Source: Brienomyrus brachyistius (Eukaryota > Chordata > Actinopteri > Osteoglossiformes > Mormyridae). Taken from it: a stretch of DNA of 64,000 nt. Made by a program: the position numbers and the translations under genes. The DNA is taken from assembly GCF_023856365.1 (NCBI RefSeq), contig NW_026042406.1:310001-374000 (forward strand). Reading direction: 5' to 3'. Position 1 is the first letter of the stretch. Each line of letters begins with the position of its first letter. A model generated the notes under the pieces. The model had not been told where the DNA came from, did no database searches, and saw nothing but the letters and a program-made list of their open reading frames with translations. Shown in pieces: positions 1 to 8,979 of this stretch.

Positions 1-1
1 A

Positions 2-499
2 CCCGAGATGGTGGCACATATTTCTGCTGTCCTAAGCTCCCTTCCAGTGGCTGACTTCAACTCTGCTTGTTCTTCTTGTCCTGAACTGTCAGCCCTGCGC
101 TCACAACTTGAAAGTGGTTGGCCTCCATCGGTTAAATCAGTAAGTGGTGTACTAGCCCTATACTATAAGATCAGAGATGAGCTCTCCGTCAAGGATAACT
201 ACATCCTCAGAGGCTCAAGACTCATCGTGCCACTCTCCTTACGACACGCACTGATCATGCTTGCACATGAGAGTCATCAAGGAATCGTCCGCACAAAGCA
301 ACGTCTGCGCGACCTCTACTGGTGGCCAAAGATGGACTCACAAGTTCAGTCTTGCATTGCTTCATGTATACTCTGCCAGGTTAATGATAAAACAGCTTCT
401 ATTCACCCTGCTCCTTTGCAACCAGTCCCGCTGCCTGATGGACCATGGAAGAAACTTGGCCTTGATATTGTTGGACCCTTTAACACTGCAGTTTCTGCT
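2..499 (+). pseudogene. Ty3/gypsy-type Pol fragment: integrase zinc-binding domain and start of catalytic core
   Basis: The open frame runs in from the window edge, so the element begins outside. From the first ATG (position 8) it carries HESHQG (residues 87-92), then YWWPKM and C120-x2-C123, the H2C2 zinc-binding module of retroviral-type integrases. PLPDGPW and LGLDIVGPF follow, where D153 is the expected first acidic residue of the DDE core. In this family integrase inserts the cDNA of an LTR retrotransposon. The frame stops at 500-502, just after the first core strand, and the rest of the core is missing. What follows resembles an LTR in the opposite orientation, so the pol gene is truncated there. 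Family assignment is confident. The lineage is inferred from resemblance to K02A2.6-like fish integrases. Confidence 0.85.
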
Positions 500-730
500 T
501 GAAAACAGGCGGTATTCAGGGCTAACGGGGGTTTATTTGGGACGACAGGACCAGGAAACATTCACCCACGCCGAATCCACAATGACAGACAAAGGGAACA
601 GGTCAGACCAGGACTTAAATACAACGAGACTAAGCAAAGAAATCAGACAACGCTGGAAACGATCAGGGAAGCACACGTGGGAATTCAGGGGGCGTGGCAC
701 ACATGAGGAGCCGACGAGCAGGGCATGACA
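500..730 (-). mobile_element. LTR, diverged relative of the two solo LTRs at 13.2 and 24.9 kb
   Basis: Read on the minus strand from 730 the sequence begins TGTCATGCCCTGCTCG and continues with CCACGCCCCCTGA, a TATTTAAGTCCTGGTC TATA-like stretch and AATAAACCCCCG near the distal end. The solo LTRs at 13170 and 24939 share the same TGTCATGCCCGGCTCG start, CCACGCCCCCTGATTACCC block and (T)TAAGTCCTGGTC segment. The distal end (about 500) is diverged or truncated and I could not find a 5-bp target duplication, so the inner boundary is approximate. It separates the gypsy fragment on the left from the Polinton fragment on the right. Confidence 0.6.
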
Positions 731-749
731 CATACATACATACAAACGC

Positions 750-900
750 ACACCCACTGCCACCCCAGTCTTGTCTCTTAACGCACACGCGTAGGCCTTT
801 TTGGAAAAAACATCAATCACCGCAAGCAGATACTGTATTTTAATTTGTACGTCGCCAGCCCTTGCATGTCGCATAAATCGGCCTGCCACTGACACATGGT
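750..900 (-). pseudogene. Polinton/Maverick (adintovirus-like) integrase core fragment, frameshifted
   Basis: On the minus strand a short peptide containing LLAVIDVFSKKAYACALRDK matches the DDE integrase core typical of Polinton/Maverick elements and related adintoviruses, including the VIDVFSKKAYA strand. The segment just upstream (about 840-900) shows its family resemblance in a different frame, which implies an indel near 845. Both flanks are gone: the N-terminal domain is absent, and the C-terminal part is cut by an LTR at 730. It points inward from the terminal repeat at 1866-2279, as expected if it belongs to the same element. Not functional. Confidence 0.65.
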
Positions 901-1865
901 TGTCAGTACAAACACTCTGTTCCTGGGGAAATTCTTTTTAACCGGTTTATGTGAATTTGTACATTTGTACATCTTACTTTGAAAAACTTTCATGTTACAT
1001 TTTAAAACATTTGTACATCTTTCTTTGAAAAACTTTCATGTCACATTTTAAAACATTTGTACATCTTACTTTTAAAAACTTTCATGTTACATTTTAAAAC
1101 ATCTGTACATCTCACTTTGAAAAACTTTCATGTTACGTCTTACAAATATTTGTGTAACTAAAAACTATGGTCAAGTTATATTACCATTCTTTAAAGTTTT
1201 TAATGTGTATTTGCAGCATGGTGCTAAATGCAGCTTACTGGTTGCCATTAAATGTAATTAAATAATCATGTACACCTTCTTTAAAATAACAAGACTATAT
1301 CCTAAATTCTTACACCCCTGCCTGATTCCACAGTTCCTACCCCACACTTATGTGTCCCCCATCCCACCCTTCCATGACTTGTGAGATAAGGAAAGCACAC
1401 TTCTGCCTGCCTGGTCGGTCATTTCTAGCCACTATTTAGGTTCTTCCTCAAATCGTGTTGCCTAAATGACTTATATCCCACTCATATTAATTTAAAATTT
1501 CGCTATAACAAAACAATCCTTATACATTTTAATAAAAAACGTGAACTATATATGTTTGTTTTTTTGATTGAGCAAACTCTTTTGTGTTTTTGTGTGCGTG
1601 TCCAATACAACTGTAGTTTGTATCAACTTTTTTTTTTTTTAGTTTGACCTCCAGGGTGTGTGTGTTTGTCCGCATGCGCGTGAATAAACATTTACTGAAA
1701 AACGTATTTATTCAAATAACTAAGACTTTATTCTGTCAAAGTTTTTAAAAATGTGCTTAATAGTACCTAACCGGGGGTGCTCCCCCAGAGACAGTTGCTA
1801 GTCCATTTATTCTTTTAAAGACTACTGATTCCAATTTGGTGCCATATGCTTTTATCTTGTAGTCT
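901..1865. repeat. AT-rich Polinton-flanking DNA with a 46-bp tandem repeat (four copies, 961-1144)
   Basis: Four head-to-tail copies of a 46-bp unit starting ACATTTGTACATCTTACTTT begin at 961, 1007, 1053 and 1099. They keep exact length and differ at a few bases each. The rest of the stretch is AT-rich with poly-T tracts (around 1630) and no coding signal I can support. It lies between the integrase fragment and the terminal inverted repeat, so it is probably internal, non-coding Polinton DNA. Confidence 0.6.
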
Positions 1866-2279
1866 CATTCTCTCAGAGTTTCTCTCAGACTCGCGCAGCA
1901 CGGCTCTCAGCTCTCCGGCATCGCTCTCTCCGAGTCCTTTGCGGATTATCCAAAGCCGTGGGGACCTTACCACAGTACCGCACCAGACACAGCGTACGCT
2001 CACGCTCCATCAGGTAACCCACCCCGCTCAGCCCCGGCGGCGGCGCCCGACAAAAACCCCGACACTCGTAAGCACTCTCCTCAATATAAAATTATAATTT
2101 TTAAAATAAATAATAATGAATAATTAAATAAATTAAAATAATAATAAATAAATAAATCCCTCTCCCGTGACGTCACATCGTACCACCACAACCAAGCCCC
2201 GCCCACAAGTGAACTTTTGACCCGTGACCTTTGACCCAACCTGTCAATTTGATGGAAGCGGTATCCTCTATCTCTCTCT
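1866..2279 (-). mobile_element. Polinton/Maverick terminal inverted repeat, left fragment (outer end at 2279)
   Basis: The reverse complement from 2279 reads AGAGAGAGAT, then ATACCGCTT, TGACAGGT, GGGTCAAAGGTCACG and TCAAAAGTTCA. It then passes an AT-rich TTTATTTATT zone to blocks such as GATGGAGCGTGAGCGTAC, GCTTTGGATAATCC and GAGAGAGCGATGC. The same blocks occur in the same order on the plus strand from 30394. The terminal AG dinucleotide fits Polinton ends. It is shorter than the right copy because the right copy has gained tandem repeats. The outer end faces right, toward the LINE relic at 2.29 kb. Confidence 0.75.
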
Positions 2280-2292
2280 AGGGACATTTTTC

Positions 2293-2700
2293 ACACAGTC
2301 AACAATGACAAGATGCAAACAGCGTGGGCTGCAGTGAACATAAAATAGATGGAGATACAGCTGGTCAGCACGCTCTCTATGGTGCCTCCGTAGAAGGTGC
2401 TGAGGATGGGAGAGGAAAGCTCTCTTCATCCGGCGCAGGAAGTGCAAACGCTGCTGAGCCCGTTTAACCGGTGATGTTGTTTGGTGACCAGTCCAGACTG
2501 TCAGTTATCTGCACCCCCAGGAATCTGACGCTGCTGACCAACTCCACAGCACTGTTGAGTGCTGAATGATTGGGCTGTTTCCTCCTGAAGTCCATGATCA
2601 TCTCCTTGGTCTTCTCCACATTCAGGATCAGGCTGTTGTCACTGCACCATCCCACCAGTCTCTTCATCTCCTCTCTACAGGGCAGGTCGTCACTGTTCCT
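2293..2700 (-). pseudogene. L2/Rex-type LINE reverse transcriptase, C-terminal fragment
   Basis: The minus frame contains WCSDNSLILNVEKTKEM, MDFRRKQPNHS and VRFLGVQITDSLDWS. This is the stretch downstream of the catalytic motif found in very many fish L2/Rex-type reverse transcriptases. It stops near 2464, and a further frameshifted remnant (QQRLHFLRR-like, about 2340-2450) continues toward the Polinton end. The YxDD active-site segment is absent. The upstream neighbour in the same open frame is a Tx1/L1-type endonuclease, a different LINE lineage. The 267-codon open frame (3267-2464) is therefore a chimera of two retrotransposons, not one gene. Confidence 0.7.
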
Positions 2701-3200
2701 AATGAGACCCACTAATCTACTTTGGATTAAGCCTTCACCTCTCACCCCCCCATCACAGACTAACAACGACTTCTCCATCCTGCGCTGCTTGCTGTACTGC
2801 ATGGAGAAGGTTCGGATGCTGTCCTTCACACTCTCCCACCATTCGGCCACGGAGGGGAAGGTAGGCTTGTCCTTCTGCCACTCGGAGAAGTGATCTAAAA
2901 AAAGGTGTCTAAAATCTCTCTCCTCCAGGATCTGCAGGTTCATTTTCCAATAGCCGCCCCCATATACAAGGGCGTCTATGGAGACAGTGGCCTCCACTGC
3001 CAGATGGTCAGTGGGCCACTGTGGGGAGAGGGACACCTTTTTAAAAGCAACGGGGGGTGAAGCTAAAATGTAGTCGATGCGGCTGCTGGCTCCGCGACTA
3101 TTATGCCAGGTGAAGCCCGGCATGCTGGGGTTGCATGTTTTAAAACCGTCCACAAGTTTAAAGGAATGAATAAAATGGCCTGAGCTGGCATCCTGTCTAC
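2700..3200 (-). pseudogene. Tx1/L1-type LINE endonuclease (EEP), C-terminal half
   Basis: The minus strand encodes LVDGFKTCNPSMPGFTWHN followed by ASSRIDYILAS and WPTDHLAVEATV. These are the late motifs of apurinic-like (EEP) LINE endonucleases: the TW strand, the SRIDY loop and the catalytic SDH-type motif, here TDH. Downstream are GGYWKMNLQILEE and a WWESVKDSI linker typical of L1/Tx1-group ORF2. The first half of the endonuclease is missing. Its upstream edge (about 3195) runs straight into the end of a CCHC ORF1, so an internal deletion fused the two. This nicking domain decides target specificity in the family, but it cannot be functional here. Confidence 0.75.
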
Positions 3201-4178
3201 CCTCCAACGAGAGCCAGGGCGAGCTGCTCCACCTTGTTCGGAGACCCCTCCTGCATTGGTGTCGCACTCGAAGGGGCCTCCTCCACCTCGACCAGGGCTT
3301 CTCCTCCTGCCCCCGTCGCCGGCTGTTCCTGCCCAGTCGTGGGGGCTAGAGCTCCCCCACCATTCTCCGTGCCGACTGCTCTGTTACCCGACAGAGCGTC
3401 GGCATATGTAGTCTTTTTCTGTGGGCAGGAACGAGCCAGATGGTCCTCGCCGTTACAGTGTTTGCAGCGACGGGGGCCCTTGCAATCCCTGGCCATGTGC
3501 CCCGACTCCAGGCAGTTGCGGCGGCGCAGGTTGGCGCATCCCTCCAGGGTGTGTCCAAAGCTGTGGCACTGCCGGCAGAAGGGAGGCTGTCCAGAATAAA
3601 AAATGTATGCCTTATTTCCCTGTAGGTTAAAATAGGCTGGGGGGTGGCTAAAACCGCCTGCCCCATTAGCGTCCGGGCGCAGGCGGGCCTGGAACTGGCG
3701 TCGGCCAGTCCAGATCCCCAGCTCATCCCGGATGTCCCTGTGGCCAGGAAGGAGGTCCACATACTTTTTTTTAAAAACAAGCAGACGGACTCGGCGGTAA
3801 CATGCGGGTTAAAACAGTGGACAGTAATAACCCGCTTGTCGGGCCACCACAGAGGCTCGATGGTATACCGTCTAAGGAGAGGGTGCTGGGCCCCCTCCTT
3901 GCTCCGCTCCAGGACCTTGCTGCAGCTGTCATCGGTGGACAAGGTGACCTCAAAGAATTCGAAGGGGCCATTCCAAGAACATCTGGATGAAGAACATCTT
4001 CCATACGAAGGCCCAGTGCTTCGAAGGCCACCTCCCGGATGAAGGCCAGCCGGTCGGGGAAGGTGCCCACCTCCCCCTCAGCCCTCCAGCAGAACCGGGC
4101 GGTATTCCGCAGGCCCCCGCCTGCTACCAGCCACGGCCCGCTGAAGGGCTTCCTCGATGGTCCGCCGGCCGTTGCCAT
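3201..4178 (-). pseudogene. Tx1/Keno-like LINE ORF1 protein with CCHC zinc knuckles, frameshifted
   Basis: In the frame 3760-3197 the protein carries DELGIWTGRRQFQARLRPD, then CRQCHSFGHTLEGC, a second knuckle that lacks its second cysteine (CLESGHMARDC; CANLRRRNC precedes it), and CKHCNGEDHLARSC. A Gly/Glu-rich tail ending at VGG follows. Three C-x2-C-x4-H-x4-C modules are usual for the nucleic-acid-binding ORF1 of this LINE group and for ZCCHC3-like fish proteins. The upstream part is split over two other frames (WWPDKRVITVHCFNP in 3942-3346, and the N-terminus in 4178-3771), so at least two frameshifts are present. The gene lies in the expected place, between the 5' UTR and the endonuclease. 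Confidence 0.75.
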
Positions 4179-4564
4179 CCGGGAAGGTCCACCGACGTCG
4201 CCGCTGGAGCAGAGTCCTTCCGCCGCCGTGGTCTCGACGTCCGCCGTCCGCCAATCCGGGATGAGTCGAGCAGAGCTAAACTATAAAACCAGCTAAAAAT
4301 AAAAACACCAGTTCGCCCAGCAGGGCGGCGGACAAGCCACCAGCCACTGCGGGATCCCCAGCCTACTAAAAACAGTAGTAGTTATGACCGACTCGCGTCG
4401 CCATAATGAGATTTAGTCGTACTTACGTTAAAAACCAAGGAAGGCACGGGTCGCCCCGTGGCAGCGGCGGTCAAGCCACCTGCTGGTCACGCCTTAGGTT
4501 AACCGTGCCTTCCTCTAAAAAACCCGACACAGTCCGTGAAAACCGGTAAAAAGTCAGTAAAATC
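4179..4564 (-). mobile_element. 5' untranslated region of the U2-joined LINE
   Basis: This minus-strand stretch lies between the ORF1 remnant and the U2 snRNA 5' fragment and has no coding signal. It includes GGAAGGCACGG and its near complement about 55 bases later (4437-4512), a potential hairpin. It also includes a 50-bp segment (4385-4434) repeated exactly at 6244-6293. On the minus strand that segment begins with an AACGTAAGTACG splice-donor-like motif. Assignment as LINE 5' UTR is by position only. Confidence 0.5.
4385..4434 (-). repeat. 50-bp perfect direct repeat, copy 1 (inside the LINE 5' UTR)
   Basis: Fifty bases beginning TGACCGACTCGCGTCGCCAT on the plus strand are identical to 6244-6293. 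Outside this block the flanks differ. The minus-strand reading contains AACGTAAGT (donor-like) and ATGGCGACGCGAG. Function unknown. Confidence 0.85.
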
Positions 4565-4597
4565 CACTTGATTTTAGCCAAAAGGCCGAGAAGCGAT
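4565..4597 (-). pseudogene. U2 snRNA 5'-end fragment (nt 1 to about 33) at the 5' junction of a LINE
   Basis: The minus strand from 4597 reads ATCGCTTCTCGGCCTTTTGG, then CTAAAATCAAGTG, the 5' end of vertebrate U2 snRNA from its first nucleotide. There is one difference (A for G at nt 25), and similarity ends abruptly after AAGTG. The branch-point recognition region (GUAGUAUC in U2) is replaced by GGATTTTACTG, so this cannot be a working U2 gene. The Keno family of Tx1-clade LINEs is reported to insert specifically in U2 snRNA genes. A CCHC/EEP Tx1-type relic in the same orientation immediately downstream fits such an insertion. Confidence 0.8.
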
Positions 4598-5239
4598 ACC
4601 CGCAGACTGCACCCCGCCGACACAAAATCACAATCTAAAAGGCTGAAACACCATGCAAATCAATGCCAACCCAGTACAATAAGAATTTTATTTATCAAAC
4701 ATTTAACAAATAGAACTACCTGCAGAACTATTACCCTTAACACAGGCAAAAGAGCAATTCCACCAGCAAATACAATTATACACCATTAAAATCCAATTAC
4801 ATGGCCAATAAAACAATTAAAATGTTACCTTACATGCATGCCAATAAAAAGTTAAGACAAAAAGAAAAAGTTCAAAAAGGAACATACCCGCAGACTTCCA
4901 AACTCTGCACAAGGGTCGGGCTAAAACAGCATCATACACTTTCCTAAAACACATAAAATCAGTAACCTTAGGAATAAAATAGGTCAATCACAAAATAAAC
5001 AGCACAACAGATAAAATAAAATGTTAATAATGTTAATATTGATGAATATGTGCCAACAGTGATCAACCAAAAAAGTGCTCAGTAAATTCTGTACATGCCA
5101 TTAAATACAATCCAAACCAAATAAAACACAAGCACAGAAAAAGAAAGCAAACTTACATAAAACCCGAGGTGTCCTTTGTGTGCTTCAGGAAAGCACATCA
5201 TGTCAACCCTGTAGGATGGATTGTCACCACCTAGACGTA
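4598..5239. other. AT-rich stretch, nothing recognised
   Basis: No open frame with family resemblance, RNA gene or terminal repeat is visible. If the U2 fragment at 4597 were in its native place, this side would hold the U2 promoter, but I could not pick out a convincing PSE. TACCCGCAGACT occurs twice (from 4596 and from 4885). Confidence 0.4.
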
Positions 5240-5590
5240 CTGGGGCAGCCTAGGATCAAGGCAGTTAGATGGATGTCAGCTTACCTCTGGGGGTAGGTCG
5301 TTTAGGTGGATGGCAGCTTATTTCTGTGATCAGGGTGTTTGGGCAAATGTCAGCTTGCCTCTGAGATCAGAGTGTTTAGGTGGAAGCGAGGTTACCTCAG
5401 GGGTCAGGGGGCTGGGTCAAAGGCAGCCTACCTCTGGGGTTAGGACATTTGCGTGACTGTGAGCCAGGTCATTCTGGACCTGAGGGGTCTGCGTGTTTGG
5501 GTAGACCGCAGCTTGCCTCTGCGATCAGGGTGTTTGGGTACATGTCAGCTTACCTCTGGGGTCACAGCGTTTGTGTGTAGGGCAGCTTAC
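5240..5590 (+). repeat. 37-bp minisatellite, about eight or nine imperfect units
   Basis: Units begin CAGCTTACCTCTGGGG and continue with GGTGTTTGGGT plus a short variable end. Well-aligned units start at about 5277, 5314, 5351, 5503 and 5540, with more diverged ones between. Open frames through it are composition artefacts. Confidence 0.65.
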
Positions 5591-6243
5591 TACAGCTAAC
5601 TCTCAATTAGTTTAACTGAATTTATCCTAAAAAATAATATTCATCTCTATACCTGACACACAAAATACCGTGACTTATATATAATGTGGCATGTTGTAAA
5701 TGCAACCAGTAATCAGAAGACATGTGAAGACACACAGAAGTGTGACATGTGCTGCACACCAGGGCAATTTCAGAATCCCAAATCAGATCTGTAGTTAACA
5801 CCAAGCTATGGTAAACCAAGTGGCAACTATATACATGTATGGAAATCACACAACCCGAAAAACATATTAATACACAGGTATGTCTGACTCACTATCAAAA
5901 ACGATGTAAACTTCTGTAGTAGATTAACAGACACAAAAAACCCAGAGGTACACCAACGAAAACACAGTTTTCCAACTAGCAAGTCGCAATTAACTTCTAA
6001 ATTATCGAAACCCAGCTACATCGATAAGTACAAAAATTACCACGGAACATACATGTATTAGTTTAATAAAGTTTAAGCAGAAATTATCTAAATAAATCCG
6101 GCTTTAGTTTTGTTTGCCGGAGCTCGAACGCCGGACATGTCTTACTAAAAGGGCGCGAAGGGGGCAAAGTAACCATGACAACCGCCTGCGGCTGGCGCCA
6201 CACAACGTCGTTGACCGCAGTCAGACTCTCGCGTGTTTATGTC
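5591..6243. other. Unassigned DNA with a CpG-rich patch (about 6110-6243)
   Basis: The first 500 bases are AT-rich with no recognisable gene. From about 6110 the composition changes: several CpGs, GGCGCC, and a minus-strand ATGGCGACG start-like context followed by an in-frame stop. It could be an old promoter or 5' exon on the minus strand, but no downstream exon is recognised. Confidence 0.3.
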
Positions 6244-6293
6244 TGACCGACTCGCGTCGCCATAATGAGATTTAGTCGTACTTACGTTAAAAA
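6244..6293 (-). repeat. 50-bp perfect direct repeat, copy 2
   Basis: Identical over 50 bases to 4385-4434, 1,859 bp away. Here it lies at the edge of the CpG-rich patch rather than in a LINE. Confidence 0.85.
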
Positions 6294-7904
6294 AAAGCTC
6301 TTACCAACCTCATTTCACTGTATCCTATGCACAGCAATTTATTTAGCTTTCAACAAACTTAATTTTACAGAACAGAATTTCGGTATTGCCTCATCATGAA
6401 TATATGATAATAAAAAATTCATTAATTTTCTCTAGTCAACGCACTGAATTACGACGGCCAATATTATGTATTATTTTGACAATAATATAAGTAGATTATT
6501 CTTTTACTATATGTAAATTCCTTAATTATATTCCATTGCTACTTTACAAAAGCCTTCAGGAAGTTTGGTGTTTTCATGACAACTAACCAAGTGTCTAACC
6601 AGTGTTTACCTGAATAATACAGAAAATTAAATGACACTTGTTAAACTCACCTGGACGTACCTTTTACAGTCGTTTAAACCGTCATGAGCAATGCTGAAAT
6701 CACTGTTGCAAACAGTTCAGCGCGTAACATTGTCATTATTTTTCATCCTTATTAAACAAGGGCACGTTTTTGTGTAGTCTGTGGTGAAATGCATTTTATA
6801 TTTTCGTTTTTTGAGACACTCTCCCTCCGCCGTGACGCTCCATGGAACCAATACCTTCGGTTCTCTGGGAGTTAAATAAAGGCCCGCCCGCACTGAAATA
6901 TGATTGGCTTATATGGCTAAGTAAACCAATCAGGTTTACAATCTAGCACTGGCTACATGAAGAGTCACACATATAGGGATCCACGTTCTCTCTTTCTCTC
7001 TATCCCTCTCTCTCTCGCTCATTCCTAGCTCATTTACTTGCTCATTCGTGTGTGCTACTGTCTCGCGTGCATGCTCTTGTTTGCTTGCTCTAGTTTCCAG
7101 GATATTTTTTTTTTAATTTAGGGGCATCAGGGAGCCGCTGTCAATATGCGGGAGACTTGGGATGTCTGGATAACTGCTTATTTGTACTATCATGATAACT
7201 GATCATTTCCAGGGAGCCGTAAATGTTTACACATATTTATTATTTTATAATATTTCATGTATATTTTCAACTTATTCACACCTTATTGTACCATGCGTCC
7301 ATGCATACTTTACTGTAAAATCAGACAGATAAACATTTAGAAAAATAATCGATTCTACAACTTAACTTGCAGCTGTCCAATTACACATCCATATTTTATT
7401 GCTGCAGATAACTGAGGTAGGTGTGGTATATAACGCTGAAGGTTAGACGTATAGTACAATAACATATGTACAACATGTGGTCATTTCAGTCAGACAAACG
7501 TTTAAAGTGGAAAACGAGCTTTATATTTTACCGGCAATTTCCATAGCACGTCCATGGACACTGCCATCTATTGAACAAGTAGGGTTACTGAATCGTGAAA
7601 TGTTTTTTTAGGACCACTAAAAGAGGATTATCAGTATGAAGGTTTATCAATAAAAATAATTTATTAAAATAAATATTACAGGACTCTCCCTGAAAATAAG
7701 GTGTTCTTAGCTTCCAAAGCCAAGGACACATTCTAGTGATTTTCCAGGAGAAAACAATCAATCAGCTCATGTTGAAGCTCACAAGGTGTGGAGAACAAGA
7801 AAGACAAGTAAGGGAGAAAGGCAAGGTGCAGAGCATACACAAGCAATGTAGCGGCACATCAGTTATAGTGTATGATTAAAAATACATCATTTCTCACAGT
7901 ATCA
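6294..7904. other. Unassigned AT-rich DNA with a promoter-like patch and a CT-rich tract
   Basis: No coding signal is supported. Around 6830-6950 there are CCAAT-type elements (ACCAAT, and ATTGG on the other strand) and AAATAAAGG next to GGCCCGCCCGC, which looks promoter-like but leads to no recognisable exon. A pyrimidine-rich TCTCTCTC tract follows near 6985-7020. Confidence 0.3.
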
Positions 7905-7975
7905 ATAGTGGCCCATTGCTCCTACTGTAGCCTCACACCTCCAGGGTTGTGGGTTCAATCTGCACCCCTGCTGTA
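7905..7975 (+). mobile_element. tRNA-derived SINE head fragment
   Basis: CTGTAGCCTCACACCTCCAG followed by GGTTGTGGGTTCAATCTGCA is the B-box half of a tRNA-like SINE head. The body and tail are absent. The following 150 bases have ACTGTA/TACAGT-type inverted motifs seen in AT-rich MITEs, which I did not resolve. Confidence 0.45.
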
Positions 7976-8228
7976 ATAAACAGTGAAATTATCACAGTAA
8001 CACTGTTTATCAGTAAAATAGTACAATACTGTAGAAAGTAGGGCAATATTTATGAGAACCTTGCCGATAAAATGCTGCAATGCACTGTAATTCAGTACGT
8101 AAACTGCAAATAAATAAACTGTAGAATTTACTCAAATTAAATGATGTAATAATTTGCACTCGCTTTTTTGGGTTGAATTTAGTATACGCAATTCTAGGAA
8201 ATATTTTAAATAAATCAAGTTAAAATCT
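7976..8228. other. AT-rich DNA, nothing recognised
   Basis: Short ACAGTA and TACTGTA motifs recur, but no bounded element, gene or RNA is visible. Confidence 0.3.
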
Positions 8229-8630
8229 GGGGTGGCATGGTGGTGCAGGAGTTTAGAATGGCATCACCGGTTCATCAGGTGTGGAGTTTGCATGTTCTCC
8301 CCATGTCGTTGGCACTGTTGCCTCGCACCACTGGGACCCGGGTTCGAGTCTCTGCCTGGGTCACATGTGTGTGGAGTTTGCATGTTCTCCCCATGTCGTC
8401 GTGGGGTTTCCTCCGGGTACTCTGGTTTCCCCCCACAGTCCAAAAACATGCTGAGGCTAATTGGAGTTGCTAAATTGTGTGAGTGGTGTGTGAGTGTGCC
8501 CTGCGATGGGCTGGCCCCCCATCCTGGGTTGCTCCCTGCCTCATGCCCATTGCTTCTGGGATAGGCTGCGGACCCCCCGCAACCCAGTAGGATAAGCGGT
8601 TTGGAAAATCGATGGATGGATGGATGGATG
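8229..8630 (+). mobile_element. DANA/Mermaid (V-SINE)-type SINE, chimeric head
   Basis: The body has the conserved fish SINE blocks GTGGAGTTTGCATGTTCTCC, GTGGGGTTTCCTCCGGGTAC, CCCACAGTCCAAAAACATGC, CTAATTGG and TGCGATGGGCTGG, ending in (GATG)n. The tRNA-like B box is GGTTCGAGTCTC. The head is odd. An incomplete first copy (8229-8310) breaks off at CCATGTCGT and a second copy starts at GGCACTGTTGCCTCGC, so GTTTGCATGTTCTCCCC occurs twice. This suggests template switching or a nested insertion. Confidence 0.85.
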
Positions 8631-8663
8631 TTATTCCAAACAATAAGTAAAAAAAACACTTAC

Positions 8664-8884
8664 CGTGTCAATTCTAGGGAAATTAGTTTCAGTAGTTTTG
8701 TGGTTGAGGTGACACTTCATCCAGTCCAGACGGTGGATAATTGCTAGGCAAAACATCAGGTCAGCAGGATCACCGCTTCGTTTCACAACTAACATTTTCC
8801 GGGCTCTAACATACCGGTCTCGCACTTGTTCCCACTTGTTTTTATGTAGCCCTACCTCTCGGCTCTGCTTCAAGTGGGCTCTGC
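8664..8884 (-). CDS. Exon of a MADF/Myb-SANT-like DNA-binding domain protein
   Basis: The minus frame reads KNKWEQVRDRYVRARK, then SGDPA, AIIHRLDWMKCHLNHKTTETN. This is the second half of a MADF (Myb/SANT-like) domain, found in fish transcription regulators and in the partner proteins of PIF/Harbinger transposases. It is bounded by good splice signals: TCTTGCAG ends at 8885 and ACG|GTAAGTG lies at 8664/8663. The reading frame is open throughout. The first part of the domain should lie in an upstream exon at higher coordinates, which I could not find. It could be an exon of a live host gene, a Harbinger-associated gene, or a spliced relic. The overlapping plus-strand Gag-like frame begins beyond this exon. 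Confidence 0.6.
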
Positions 8885-8979
8885 CTGCAAGATTTCTGAC
8901 AGAGGGGATAATCCAGATCTGGCAGGTTAAGAATAATATTGTGAAGTTGTTTACCAATCTCTACCTCAGTGCCCTCTCT

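Noticed and set aside
1815..2097. Short open frames at 1.8-2.1 kb and 31.0-31.2 kb as genes
   Set aside because: They fall in the inverted terminal repeats of the Polinton and are inverse copies of each other. The repeat explains them.
3234..4296. Plus-strand frames opposite the LINE ORF1
   Set aside because: Antisense shadows of the GC-rich CCHC ORF1 region.
4565..4597. Functional U2 snRNA gene
   Set aside because: Only about the first 33 nt match. The branch-point recognition sequence and all later stems are absent.
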